A DNA stretch of 64,000 nt from Brachionus manjavacas. Taxonomy: Eukaryota > Rotifera > Eurotatoria > Ploima > Brachionidae. Below are positions 52,401 through 63,790 of the stretch, one piece after another. The number at the start of each line of letters is the position of its first letter. Within the stretch, counting starts at the first letter, position 1. The translations under genes were made by a program, and so were the position numbers. The notes beneath the pieces are model-generated. The model had not been told where the DNA came from. It ran no database searches and saw only the letters and a program-made list of their open reading frames with translations. The DNA lies in assembly GCA_019054805.1 (NCBI GenBank), contig JAHQIY010000005.1, positions 5,315,501 through 5,379,500 on the forward strand, read 5' to 3'.

Positions 52401-54330
52401 CTTTTGAAAGGGTTGAAAATAGTCATATAATCTAGTAAAATTTAACTTAGTAGTCAATCTTATTAACCAGATCCTTGAACAGTATGCATCGATGACTCCT
52501 GTTAGGCTAAAACTTTTAGATTTTGTACCTTATATTCTCTAATGTCTTTCTTATGAATTTAAATTTAAATTTAAATTTTTCTTATGTTTTTAAACTATTT
52601 AGCAGGCTACAAAATTTTGCCCGCCAAAATAAATGGCTAAGCCTATGATAATATTTATAATAAAAATAAAATTTAGGACCTGGTTATTTTTTTTTTAATT
52701 AAAGAGACAAAGCCGCTTAGAATTTTCAATTTTTAAAAAGCAACATTTTTTATTTCGATAATGATCAATTAGGATTTTTTTTAGATTTAAATGATTTTAG
52801 TTAAGAGAAATTTAAAATTTGCTTTTCCGAATATTTTAATTTTAAAAAGAGTCAAAATTCATGGTTGTTCTTGTTTTAAAATTATTTGAATTTTTTTTTT
52901 AATTAAAAAATTGACAAGAATCCAAACGAGAATTTTTAAACTGAATTTAATACTTTCTAAGCACCTCTTTTTCATAAAGCAAATCACACAATATAATTGT
53001 TTTTTTAATTACAGGTTTTAATGTTAGCATTTGTGAATTCTTTTTTGAGATATTCAATTTAAAAGATGCATTATTTAACATGATACAAAAAATCTAAAAC
53101 AAACAAAAAGAGTCAAAAAAGCTAAATTCTTGTTATGTTCTAACTCATTTGCTTAAGATAGCCAAGAAATGGTTCTAAAAGAGATCTTTGTTTTTCCTTT
53201 CAAAGTGAAACACATTCAATAAATGAAAAACCATGCGTCGTGGTAAAACTTGCCCATGGGTAAAAAGGTAAAAATTAAAATATTATTTTGAATTTTTGTT
53301 GATAAGAACAATTTCCTTGAATGACTTGAAACAACCAATTTTTTTAGAAAATCATTAGACATGAAAATCAAAAAAAAATTATTGAAAACTTTCTTTTTAA
53401 GAGGATAAATTTAAAAAAAAAAGTATACTAAATTTAAATTAATAATTTAGAGAGTGCAAAAAAAAATCACTTTTTATTACAATGTTTTTTTTGTTCAAAT
53501 TTATAAATAATATTATATTAAACAATATTCAAAAAAGTGTCTGAAGAATTATTATCTTCAACTACTTCGTCTATTCAAGATCAAGATAATGTTAGAAATT
53601 TACCTTTTTTAAACTCATGGGCTAATTAATGAATTCAACTGTTTTTTTGTATTTAAAAAAATTTACCAAAAATTAAAAAAAAATTTGTTTCGGAGAGAAA
53701 AGTTGACTAAATTTCTATTAATATTGGTAAATCAAAAAATTCCTCCTTTTTGGATTAAAATATTTAAAATTAAAATCTTTTTTAAAGACAAAATGACCCT
53801 CTATTTAGCTAGTACTACAAGTTAAAACAAAATCTAAATATTTACAAATTTTTATGTTTTATTAAAAGTATGAATGTGATCCAAATGACGGTCTAGTGGT
53901 CCTTGTGGCTCAGCAAAGATTAATATGCCAACAGCAAGGAGACATATTGAATTTTTCTTTGGCTTCGAACAATCAAAACAATTTCAATCTCTATTACGGA
54001 AATTTAATATGTCCAGCTTGTGAAGATATTTGCCAAGTAAACAAACCTAGATTTAAAAGTGAACAAAAAATATTTAATCAAATCTCTCTTTAGGACAAAA
54101 AATTCTGTGATTCAGTTCGAGAAAAAAATCCGACTTACAAAAATAAAACTCAAAAAGAGTTGCTTTTCAAACTAAATGGTGAAACGATAGGATTAAATGA
54201 ACAACATGATCAATGTTTAAGGCTTTTTAGTCATATGACATCATCAGTGAACTCTTTGGTCCATTTTTGTTACATTAGGTTTTCCCTAAATTGGTTAATA
54301 TATTTTTCTAATAAAAAAAATTTATTTTAG
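43430..54330 (+). CDS. LMLN: Leishmanolysin-like peptidase (invadolysin), 12 exons
   Basis: A zinc metallopeptidase of family M8. Exons: 43430-43549, 44008-44150, 44205-44318, 48427-48547, 48596-48871, 48930-49027, 49078-49380, 51004-51114, 51163-51304, 51901-52218, 53869-54036 and 54094-54330; all introns are GT/AG and join to 716 aa in frame. A signal peptide (about 1-23) precedes the pro-region. The metzincin core is HEILHALGF (252-260) with the Glu253 base, third zinc ligand His359 in THWEKR and Met370 in the EAMTG Met-turn. Cysteine-rich blocks follow animal LMLN order ([47 protein letters not shown]). The last exon ends in a moderately hydrophobic stretch that could be a membrane or lipid-anchor signal, but this is weak. 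Introns 3, 7 and 10 are long; the first two carry transposons. LMLN is linked to cell migration and mitotic progression in flies and humans. Confidence 0.94.
44600..46333. mobile_element. Foldback-like element in LMLN intron 3, with nested LINE tail
   Basis: Inverted arms at 44600-44691 and 46251-46333 share AAAAGGGGTCTAG/AAAAGGGGTCTGG, TTTATGACTATATAATAAA and AATAAAAATCAAATGATAA in opposite orientation. Further inside, AGATAATTATCT occurs on both sides (about 44742 and 45986). The left inner region is interrupted by a LINE 3' end at 44862-45160. No coding capacity. Confidence 0.65.
44862..45160 (-). mobile_element. LINE 3'-end fragment
   Basis: Carries ACCGAGCTAAGGCTCCTTC (the family tail) and, further on, AATAGTAAGGTAGCAATTAC followed by GGAGTTGGGTATTCAATATA. 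Both segments match the 8148-8555 copy closely. It is nested in the foldback-like element in LMLN intron 3. Confidence 0.75.
46896..47587. mobile_element. TIR element in LMLN intron 3 (about 690 bp)
   Basis: Terminal inverted repeats of about 40 bp, with the core TTGAAGATATGCCATA followed by a TCCAAA block, lie at 46896-46936 and, inverted, at 47546-47587. Between them are only broken frames, including a short acidic MMMMIQ/DDDDP-type stretch near 47180. It looks like a non-autonomous DNA transposon. No clear target duplication could be assigned. Confidence 0.65.
49834..49931. mobile_element. Short hAT-like MITE
   Basis: About 98 bp with termini CAGAGTTTTTTAAAA and, inverted, TTTTAAACAACTCTG. 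The flanks ATATTTAT and ATATTTAG match at 7 of 8 bases, as expected for an aged hAT-type 8-bp target duplication. It lies in LMLN intron 7. The ends and the inner AAGTC/GACTT motifs resemble the larger element at 50135-50726. Confidence 0.65.
50135..50726. mobile_element. hAT-like MITE with AAAGTC tandem arrays
   Basis: Perfect inverted termini beginning CAGAGTTGGTCAAAAGTC, flanked by a perfect 8-bp direct repeat CATTAAAC (50127-50134 and 50727-50734). CAGAG ends plus an 8-bp duplication indicate the hAT superfamily. The left two-thirds is a tandem array of a unit of about 41 bp, about seven copies (50170-50465). Each unit contains AAAGTCAAAGTCTGACTTTG, itself nearly palindromic. A second, 43-bp duplicate block is near the right end (50625-50690). 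No ORF. It lies in LMLN intron 7. Confidence 0.85.
52219..53868. other. LMLN intron 10, no feature seen
   Basis: A 1.65-kb intron of AT-rich sequence. No transposon ends, coding frame or RNA gene was recognised in it. Intron 9 (51305-51900) is likewise empty. Confidence 0.5.
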
Positions 54331-54601
54331 CATCTTTTTTTTCTTTTCTATTTATTTCTAGATCTTGGGGAAAATGAAAAATGACAAATCTTTTACACAT
54401 TAGTTTCGGTTAAGTTTAACCGATACCAAGAATGTCTAAAAAATTAAAAAAACAAAAACCTAAAATTTCATTAATTTCAAGCCTTTGTATAAAATGAGTA
54501 ATTTTTTTTCGAAGTTTGATAATTAACCAAGCGTAAAGAGTCTTAGCTCACTGAAACAATCAAGCGTTTTTTGAAAAAACAAAATTTTCGGGCGCAAAAA
54601 A

Positions 54602-55114
54602 ATGGCAGAAAATGTTCACTTGTCAATAAAAAACCCTTACCGGCGAATCCCGCATGTTCGCACTATATTTGCCAATCTTACCGAACAACAGAAGATAATT
54701 CTCGAACGGGAAAAGCTTAGAGCCGAACAACAGTCATTATTAAAGAGGCACAAAGAATCAATACGAAGGGTTACTAGTCGCAAAAATGTCAGATTCTCAC
54801 TTTCCAGCTCGGAAATAATTACTCCGAAAAGCAATTCTTTCAAGTATTCATCCTCGCATGGCTTTGATTCAAATCCAAATGAAGAAAACGTCGTAGAAGA
54901 TACAGGTCCTTTAAGATACATCAAAATTGTTCAATTGAAGCTAAAGAAGCCGAACCAGGAAGCAAGTCATGCTGGACATCTACACTTTAATCCCAGCGAG
55001 TTTCATTCTAAGATAAAAATAGGCACAAAGAATAAAATACATTCATTGAACAATAGACTTGATACCAATAGATCGTTTAAGCTACCAGAGTTATTCAATC
55101 GTAAAAAAATATAA
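54602..55114 (+). CDS. Hypothetical basic protein
   Basis: An intronless 170-aa frame with an ATG in a plausible context (AAAAAATGGCAG), 270 bases after the LMLN stop and on the same strand. No family recognised. The N-terminal half has a predicted charged helix (LTEQQKIILEREKLRAEQQS to about residue 58). The middle is Ser-rich (SRKNVRFSLSSSEI, a possible kinase target). The C-terminal part is basic with a PELFNRKKI end. There is no signal peptide or membrane segment. Balanced codon use and less AT than its flanks argue for a real gene; an AATAAA signal follows at about 55220. Confidence 0.65.
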   Translation: MAENVHLSIKNPYRRIPHVRTIFANLTEQQKIILEREKLRAEQQSLLKRHKESIRRVTSRKNVRFSLSSSEIITPKSNSFKYSSSHGFDSNPNEENVVEDTGPLRYIKIVQLKLKKPNQEASHAGHLHFNPSEFHSKIKIGTKNKIHSLNNRLDTNRSFKLPELFNRKKI

Positions 55115-55117
55115 ACA

Positions 55118-56790
55118 TATGTTGATGTGTTTAGAATTTAATTTTTCAGAAAGAGAATTTTAAATGTTTTTTTCAAGTCATTTAGAATTATTAAGCTACC
55201 TTATTTATAATTAACTTAATGAATAAACATCTAGTTTTTAGAGGATTTTGAATTTTGAAATTTCGAAGTTTACTTTTAATCGAAATTATAATTTCTTGCT
55301 TTACAATATTGAGAGAACAAAGATCAATTTATATAAAGAAAATCAATTTGGTAAATTTCTGATGTACTTATTTTATATAAAATTTTAATTTATTTTAATA
55401 ATTTTTAATTTTTTTTTTAATTGTGATTTAAGTTTTTAAGAAAGGCATCATAAAAAATATAATTAAGTTTAAGCTCATACATTACCCTTTTGATCAGAAT
55501 TTTCCTTTTTCTGCCTTTAAAAACTATAAATTTTCACAAATTATTTTGAAAAAAGTTCATCAGAAATTGAAAAATTAATTTTTAACTGGAAATAATTAAA
55601 TGAATGGAAACATAAGTTGCCAACTACTTCTTTCACATAATTGACACTTTTTTGTTTTTTTTTCGATGAAAGTATTTTTCTTTATTTTTTTAAGTTTTTA
55701 AATTCAACAAGTTACTTGTCTCGTTGCAATAAATTTGAAAGCATATCCTTTTTTCTATTTGATTAATTAAAAACTTCGAAGCTTCAAATTTTACTAATTA
55801 TATTTCATTAAACTATAATATTTAGTACATTATTATTTCAAAAAAGCTTATTAATTTTATCAGTAAATTATTATTCTGGTATTAATGTTTAATCCTAGCA
55901 TAAGCCATTACCATTATTTATTGAACAAAATGAAACTTCGCTTTAATTTTTATTTCTAGCAAAAAATCTTGGTCAGAAGTTGATTGTCAAAGTTAATTAT
56001 TGCCTGTGATATGCGAAAATCTACGCCCGGTAGAAAATTTTATTTGATTATTAAGTTTATTATAATAATGAAAATTGAATTTTAATCACATCTTTAAAAG
56101 TTAAAGTTTTTTAATAAAATGATTTAAAAATAAAACTAGTTGGTTATGGTTATTATTACATTCAATAATTATATTTTAATAAAATATTAGTTAACAATTT
56201 AAATTAACTTTTTGAAATAAAAAATTCAATCCAGAGCATAAAATTTTTTTTCTTTTAAATTATTTTTTGGCTAAAAGACTGATATTCGAGTAAATTATTA
56301 ATTTGAAATTTAATTAAAATTGTCACAAATTGTAAAATCGTCTAATCTTTCTTGTCCTTTTAAAAAAATCAAAAAAATTTAAATATTGGTAAATATTTAA
56401 ATTAAATTTATTTTGAAATTAAATATAATATTTAAATTAAATTTATTTTGAAAGTAAATATAATTTGAAATTTTTAATTTCAAATTATATTGTGAAATAG
56501 AAAATTTCTATATTTTCTATTTCACAATATAATTTCTTAGTCGAGATATCAAAATTATTTATTCTATGATCTCGGAAGATTTTTACGGTATTTTTTTTCG
56601 CAAAAATCTCAAGCTTTAATAATGCATTAATTTTACTATAATACGGACTCAAGATCTGTCAATGATGTCTTTGGAGCACTCGGAGCGTGTCAAATATGTT
56701 TAAAAATTAGCGTGATGGTGTTTTTTGGAGGCATGTGGGATTGCTATATTAAACTAGGGAAGATGATAATATTCAACCTAAAATAGTTAA
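55118..56790. other. AT-rich intergenic stretch with a tandem duplication and hairpin
   Basis: No gene seen. Around 56391-56465 a unit of about 39 bp (ATTTAAATTAAATTTATTTT core) is repeated twice. At 56486-56532 a perfect inverted repeat (TTATATTGTGAAATAGAAAA and its complement, loop about 6 bases) could form a strong hairpin. Confidence 0.6.
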
Positions 56791-56814
56791 AATAATAATA
56801 ATGAAAAGTATATA

Positions 56815-57010
56815 TTGGTAAAATTAAAAGTGACACCTCAAGGGCGACGTAAGGTAGGATGACCAGCAGTAACATAGAGGTCAACAATCACGAAAGAGCT
56901 GATCGAAATGGGAATGACATGGGGAAAAGCAAGGGTAAAGGCAAAAGATCGACTTGAGTGGAAATCAAAAGTAATGGCCCTATGCTCCACAAAAAGTGAA
57001 TAAGGAAAAA
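56815..57010 (+). mobile_element. RTE-like LINE C-terminal fragment
   Basis: With frame changes the strand reads STITKELIEMGMTWGKARV, then KAKDRLEWKSKVMALCSTKS and a stop followed by an A-run. This is the typical end of an RTE polyprotein, and the same end is at 26215-26300 on the minus strand. Severely 5'-truncated. Confidence 0.75.
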
Positions 57011-57900
57011 AAAAAAGAAAAAATTGAAAGTGTTCGAAAAATTCAATCTTTTGTTTACATCTTTTGTTTACATAGATTGATCATCTATCAAAATATTAAA
57101 TTTTTACTAATTTTCTTTTTAAATTCATTTTCATTAAAATAGCAGTTTAAAGTACGTAAACTAATGTACATTTACCAGTATTTACGTGAAATTACGTAAT
57201 TTTATTAAATTCTAGTAAAAACATAGCAGTTCTGATAAAAATCAAAATTAAAATTGGTATCTTGAAGTTATCAATTCAAAATATCATTTCAATTCAAAGA
57301 GTTTATCTTTAGATATTAAATAATTTTTTAGTTAATTTAAATAATTCCAATGTAACATGATTTACATGTTATGTATATTTAAAAATAAAATAATTTAAAA
57401 AAAATTTTTTCTCCACAAGTTGATAAGATCGATTTTTTAATTTAAATTTTTTAGCTCACTTTTTGGAGATTTTATAATGAAATTTATTTATTCAAACGTA
57501 TTTGTAGCATTCAAGATTAAATTTTTAGAATGAAATTCAAATTTTAAGATTCCAAACAAGTAAGAAAATGCAAAGATCAATCTTTTCAACCAATATTTTT
57601 GAAATAAAAAATTTCAAAATAAACTCTACAAAAAAATGAGCAAACACATTTAAATTAAAAAATCGATTTTATCAAAGGGTTAAGAAAAATAAATCTTTAA
57701 ATTATTTAAATCTACATGGACATCATGTAAAATTATATAAACTAATTCAAAGATTATTTTAATATCTAAAGATAAACCTTTTGGATTGTAATGATATTTT
57801 TATTTAACCATTAAGTTCTAAGCTTTCAAATTAAACAAATTAATGATGAATTTTGACAAAATCCCCGTGAAACTCATAAAAACATTGAAAATGAATTTAA

Positions 57901-58359
57901 TTATTTGAGAATAAGAAAAATTTGAAAATGAATTATAAAGAAAGTGGACTGATTGTGATAGATTGTTGAAAAATACATAAAATATTGCTGAAATTCTTGT
58001 TTAGCTGTCCTTAAATCCACAGATGAATAATCTGACTTGCTACCGTGAAGCAAATAGAAACACTGAGCAAGCCTTGATTCAGAGAAGGTATCGTCTTGAA
58101 TGAAATAAAAAAACTCTCTAAGCAAGACATGATCAAATTTTGGAGCTTGAATAACTGAAGGATTCAAGCATAAGTTACGAATTATCGATTCTTTTGAATT
58201 TTGAATTATTTTCTTTTTGTCCAAATCATAAGATAATCCGATTTTTGCGTTTTTCTGCGGTGTCAAAATATTTAAACTTATTCTTAGTTTTTCGAACGAA
58301 AACTCCTGAGAGGCTACATCAGCTTCAATAAACTGTTTCATAAAAAGTTCAGAAGCCAT
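57901..58359 (-). CDS. Hypothetical protein, possibly incomplete
   Basis: A frame of 152 aa from MASELFMKQF; an upstream in-frame codon exists but this ATG is the likelier start. No family recognised. The central region (FDHVLLREFFYFIQDD, FSESRLAQCFYLL) looks like real amphipathic helical coding sequence. The last 20 or so residues turn Phe/Ile-rich and AT-coded, which suggests that the true exon ends earlier and that a downstream exon was missed, or that this is a decayed gene. No signal peptide; no neighbour that suggests a role. Confidence 0.45.
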   Translation of the reverse strand: MASELFMKQFIEADVASQEFSFEKLRISLNILTPQKNAKIGLSYDLDKKKIIQNSKESIIRNLCLNPSVIQAPKFDHVLLREFFYFIQDDTFSESRLAQCFYLLHGSKSDYSSVDLRTAKQEFQQYFMYFSTIYHNQSTFFIIHFQIFLILK

Positions 58360-58530
58360 TTTAATACAATAATTAAAAAAAAACAAATCAAATCTAATTT
58401 AAGAACAATTAAAATCCGTAAAAGTTATTTTTTTCAACGAGATTTGAAAAACTTAATAAAATTTAGTGAACAACACAATACTTCACCTTCACAAATTTTT
58501 CTCAATATTAGTTTTATTTTCACTATTTTA

Positions 58531-59284
58531 CAGAGTTGTGTAAAAGTCACAAGTCTCAACTCAAGTTTTTTTTCAAAAATCCGAGCAAAGACTTAAAATT
58601 TAAAAAAAAAAAAGTCCAAGTCAGGTTTTAAAATTTTGAATATTGTGAAGACATTTATGCTAAAATTGCAAGAAAATTCTGATATTTGGCAAATCTATTG
58701 CATTAAACAAACCCAAGAGTATATAATTTTTTTTAAGAAGGTATGAAGCCTGATTTAGCAAATTTAATAAAAAATTTGGACTTAGACTCTTTATTTAAAA
58801 AAAATTGGGGAGTCAGTAGGGTGTTAGGTTTCTTTAAAAGTAGATTATAGTTTTTTCTTTAAAAATAATATTGAAATTAAGAAAACAAGCATGACAGCCA
58901 AAAAGCTTATAAATCCTTGATAGAGTAGTATATCGTTTTAAAACTTTAAAACCCGATTTCAAAATAACTAGGGTCTTTTATTATAATTAAAATATCTCGA
59001 AAACTATACTTCTTGGAGAAAAACTATACACATTTTTAGAAAGCTCGTTAAATTCTCTTGAAGAAAAATGGGGGTCAGTCGTATAAAATTGGGGGTCAGA
59101 TTTTAAAAATATAAAAATATTCAATTTTTCACAAAAAATAAAATTTTGGAGAAAAACTAATTTAATTTTCAAAAAAAAGAGAAAAATTCAAACTAAATGA
59201 TATATTAAAACTTTTGAAAATATTTTTGCTTTGAAAAAAAATTGGGGGGTCAGTGTTTTAGTAGGATACTTTTAAACAACTCTA
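58531..59284. mobile_element. hAT-like MITE, diverged
   Basis: Begins CAGAGTTGTGTAAAAGTC and ends ACTTTTAAACAACTCTA. The flanks CTATTTTA and GTATTTTA match at 7 of 8 bases. The ends are close to those at 49834 and 50135. Inside, the motif TTGGGGGTCAG (with minor changes) occurs four times (about 58806, 59030, 59090, 59245). A short minus-strand ORF shows no family resemblance. Confidence 0.6.
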
Positions 59285-59599
59285 GTATTTTATTATGTAA
59301 AAAATACATACAAAAAATACAAAAAAAATTGATTAAAATTACTAATTAATTCGATAAATCTATATCTTTAAGTTAATTTTAAATCTTTAAATCCACTAGT
59401 CTTTATGCCCTTTATACAAAAATTTTAATTCCTGCAATAATAAATAAAATTGGAATCACCTTACCTTTTAAAAAACTGTTGCTTCCATTTTAAAATACAA
59501 GCAGATATTTCTAAAATTTCAGCATGCTTAGATTGGAAATTCCTTTAAAAACTGTTCTTGTTACTTAGAAAAGATATCTAAACGTTAAATCAAAAGCAA

Positions 59600-60300
59600 A
59601 ATACAAGAACCCTTTACTTTTTATTATTTATATCAATGACCAGCCTGAAGTTGCAAGTCATCTTGTGAAGCTATTTGCTGATGATAGTAAATTGATCGCC
59701 ACAATTCATAGCGACACCGACATCACAATTTACATTTGACGGTGAGTGTTCAAATAGCGTATGCTCTTCCACGTCGACAAATACAAACTAATGGAGTTCA
59801 TCAGATCTGGTAAGGGTTTACATACTAACACTGAGTAATCAATGGGTGATCTTGGTTGGAGAAGCATTCTGAACTCCGTTGATTTAGAAAAATATCTTGC
59901 AAGAATTTTTCCTGTAATCTTAAATTATCCAAACACATTAAAATCAAGGCAAACAAAGCAACTGCCATCCTAGGACAGCTGAAAGGAGCTTTCAGTTACT
60001 TGACAATCGAAAGCTGTAAAACTCTTTACTGTGAATATGTGAGGACGCATCTAGAATTTGCTGCGGCTATCTGGTCACCCTCAAACAAGAAGGACATCAA
60101 AGGATGCTACTCATTATCCCAAACAGGACAGGCCCTGGGAATTAAAGGCTACAGGAGAAGATTTTTAGGCCAAGCATCAACTCAAAGCATTCAAAGGTCC
60201 AGCTTCTTTACGAACAGAGTCATCAAAGAGTAGACGACTTGCCAGTCGGAGTCATAGAAGCTTAAAAATTCAACCAATTCAAGAATAAACATGACGCTTC
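59600..60300 (+). mobile_element. CR1-like LINE reverse-transcriptase fragment
   Basis: Broken frames encode LLFIIYINDQPEVASHLVKL, FADDSKLIATIHSDTD, KANKATAILGQLKGAFSYLT and LYCEYVRTHLEFAAAIWSPS. This is the same family as 35985-37260 (shared FADDSKLIATI and GQLK blocks). Stops and frameshifts throughout; both ends are truncated. Confidence 0.8.
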
Positions 60301-61830
60301 AAAGTCTAATGCAACAAATTTTTAAAAACCATATATAAATAAAAACTATAAATATAAGAATTTTTAATACTAAAAATAGAAATTTAAGGCTGCGCATTTC
60401 CCTGTATTAATGTGCATTTTGGTACCAAAAAAGTTTTCCTAGTTGAACTTCTCGGCTAGTATGCTTGATGTGGGTTTTATAAATATTTTTATTGTTTTTG
60501 TATCTTCTATTTTAAATTTTTTTAAATATAAAAATTAAAATGATATTATGCAAAATAATCTTTTATTTTCTTTATCTCTTTAATTTTTTAAACATATCAT
60601 GACTTTTCTTTACAAACATTATCCTTTAGATTCGAATCAGTATTTTCAGATCAAATTTTTAGTTTAATTTTCAAGTATTATTTTCAGAGGAAATATTTTA
60701 GCCAAAGAAGGATGACTTTATTAATGCAGCACAAGCCATGGTTGTTAATGAGAATAAAATTTAATTAGAACTAGGTCAGGTGAAAATAAACTAGACAAGT
60801 AATCGAAACTTTTTCTCTATTTAAAGATACTTAAATAATGAACAAAACTGCTGACAGGTTAATATGATCAATTAAATCACATTTAAATAAATTATCATCA
60901 AAAATCTAAAACTTTGATGAATTTCTCTAAATATTTTCAAAAAAAAATATTAACTCAATTTAATTGCCTCAAATAATCTTAAAATTTTCTATTAACTTAA
61001 AGGCTTATATTTTTTGAGTAGCTATTTCAAATATAACTTCAACTATTACCACAGTCTGCTTTTTTTTAATTTATCATATCGTCTCATAGAACGAAAATAT
61101 TAAAAAATAAAAAAGCTTTTGAGTTTATACTATGTAATTTTTTTCCACATTTTAATCCATGCCAAAAATTGCTTTATAAGCTTATTTAGCTTCCATTATT
61201 GTATTCTTTACTGTTTCAAATATTTTGTATAATTTTAGAAATCAAAATGCTAAAAGCTCACTAAATTAAATAAAGAATTTTGATATTATCCTGTGTTAAA
61301 TTTAATATATTTACAATAAAAATTAAAAAAATATTTTCTAACTTTTCAACTCAACCATTTTGCACCAGGACCTGATAGGTTAGTTTGCAAGGTATCAAAG
61401 AAATTTTACAATCTAAAATTTCAACAATGCAGTTAAATAATTTTTATTGCTTTCTTGATCGATTTTTAAAAAAAGTTTAAAAGTTAGATATTCAAATAAA
61501 AACTATCATTTCCAGAATTTTTATATCTTAGAATTAGTTATAGAATTTAATTTAATTAAAATAAATCGAAATATAATTTTTTCAGAAAAAAAATCAAAAT
61601 TAGTTAATTAGCTAACTTTTTTACACTTGGATTTTTTTAACAATTAAAAAAAGAAATGATTTTTGAATTTGAGTTTTCTTTTAAGTTTATTTACTAAATA
61701 TATCACTATGACATTTTAATTTTTTCTTGCTTCTAAACTCTGAATATAACTGAAAATATAATACATATTTATAAATTAAAAATTGAATAGAATATACAAC
61801 TTGATTTCTTAAATGAAAGGGAAAGATCTT
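60300..61830. other. Gene-free AT-rich stretch
   Basis: No coding frame, RNA gene or repeat structure was recognised. Confidence 0.5.
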
Positions 61831-61831
61831 T

Positions 61832-62755
61832 TGGGTCTTGCTTGTTATGTGACCGGATATTTTTTTTTGGGGTTACTTAAGTTTGGGTCACACATTATTT
61901 GACCATAATTTTCTTTCTTATTTTTTTTATTTTAAACCAAAGCATTTTTTTACCCAACAAAAAATTGGTGATCCATTTTAATATTTGCTTCAAAATTAAA
62001 AAAATTACAGAATTAATGTTTGTTTAAGTTGTTATTTAAGCATTTAAGCAAATAAAAGAAGTATCCTAAATTTTATTAATCAGTGCATACTTGACTTATG
62101 TAAATAAAGAACCATAACATTTTTGAAAAAATCTGCCACATAAATCGCATTCCATTGGATTCGTATGCTTACTCAAAGCTCTCTTCACCGTCAATACTAT
62201 ATCTTTTCATGCAGCGCACACTTCATGGGCATTTTGCGAAATTAGAGAAAGTTTTTCTTTTTCAGTATTAATTTGGATGCTTTCAAATTCAAAACAAACA
62301 TAGCTAATACCATCTTGATCATTTTCAGAATCTAATTCACTCGAATTATCTTTTAATGTCAAAGAATCAGTTTTTGCTTAATTTTCTTCGTCACTATCAA
62401 CTAAACGAAACCAAATAATTGAAAAATTCACGATTTTCTTTTTCCATTTTATTAATTTTTCGAAAATAAATCACTGCTTTTAAAATAGTTGCAAGAAGAT
62501 TTCAAATTTACTACATGATTTTTTTGAATAATTTTTATTTAGCTTACTTTAGCATTAGAAGAGAAATTTAAAACTTTTGTCTTTAAAGATTTGATGGTGA
62601 CCCATCAGAATACTTTTGGGACCCATTAAAATATTTTGGTGACCTATTAATTTGTAAATTTTTGGTATCGATGATCATATAATGTGTGACCCGAAAAAAA
62701 AATATCCGGTCACCAAACTGATATAAGTCATCAAGTCACATATTACATGACCCCC
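61832..62755. mobile_element. TIR element with GTGACCGGATAT termini
   Basis: Near 61848 the sequence TGTGACCGGATA plus a T-run and GGGTCACACATTAT is mirrored near 62670-62715 as ATAATGTGTGACCC, an A-run and TATCCGGTCACC. Extra GTGACCCAT motifs lie inside the right end (62590-62650). On the minus strand between them, decayed frames include DNSSELDSENDQDG and a CxxC stretch (MECDLCGRFF). This hints at a lost zinc-finger transposase, but the match is too weak to name a family. Confidence 0.6.
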
Positions 62756-63589
62756 TTGGTTCCCGATAATTAAATGCCTACAAACTACACCGAAAAAAAA
62801 AGTGCTTAGAATAATTTTTTTATTTTTAGTTAGTATTTTATTTTACTTCCTATCTTTTTCACATAATGTAAACCCATTGGGGACATTTGACATTTTAAAA
62901 TAAAAAAATCACTGCTATTTAAAATATTTTGATGATAAAAAAAAAGACCATAAAAAATTTTTTGTTCTAGATAAACAATTTCCAATAGTAACAAAAAAAA
63001 TATTTTGTAATTGAATTTTTTTGGAGTTTTTGATAGTTCGATTTGATTTAAGACTGGTGGAGTCTCGGAATGTTTAATATCCGAATTCGATTAAGTAGGC
63101 ATATCATGGGCTGCTTGATTTTTAGGACCAGCATACTTTCTATTAAGCGATGAAGGGGCTTTTTTTTACATCTCCCTCTTTTCATGTTTTAATTAGTAAA
63201 TCTAAAGGAATAAATTCAATGAAAATTGATGTCTGTTTTTTACGATAGGCTTAGTTTTATTTACAAATTGTGACCAAGTGAATGTTAGTGTGTAGATATA
63301 ACTTGTTTCCGATTAAACCTTTTTTCGAAAAATTAAGAAAAAGACCAATTCAACAATAATTTGTCCATGGATTTCAAAAATCTCTTCCAGAAAGTCTATC
63401 GCGTAGAATTGATATTTGCACTAAATCTAGTAAACGAAATTAAACTTTAGTTTATTCTAAAGTCGACGTTGTTTGGCTCTAAAGCAAATTTTGATATGAA
63501 GAATTGAAGTGGAAAAGGACTCAGATTCAGAAATCATTTTTTTTAATTGTAATTTTTTTTATTTTTCATCAAAAATACAGATATTTTTC

Positions 63590-63790
63590 TTATTTATTAA
63601 TTTGTAAATCTGTACCTAGTTTTTGCCCCTTCACAATAAAAATATAAAAAAAACTTTTAATAAAGTTGAAAAAGATAAAATAAAATAAAAAGGAAAAATA
63701 AGAGATTTTTAGTATGTATTTATTTGTTTTCTGTACCAAGCTTACGCTTCTTAAGAATGAGTATAAAAAAAATAAAGATAAAAAGTAAAA
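63590..63790 (-). repeat. Two LINE 3'-tail fragments
   Basis: At about 63600-63640 and 63720-63760 the family tail recurs (TGTACCTAGTTTTTGCCCCTTC and TTTTCTGTACCAAGCTTACG). They are diverged versions of the GTACCGAGCTAGAGCTCCTTC tail seen at 8165. The surrounding 62756-64000 shows no gene. Confidence 0.55.
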
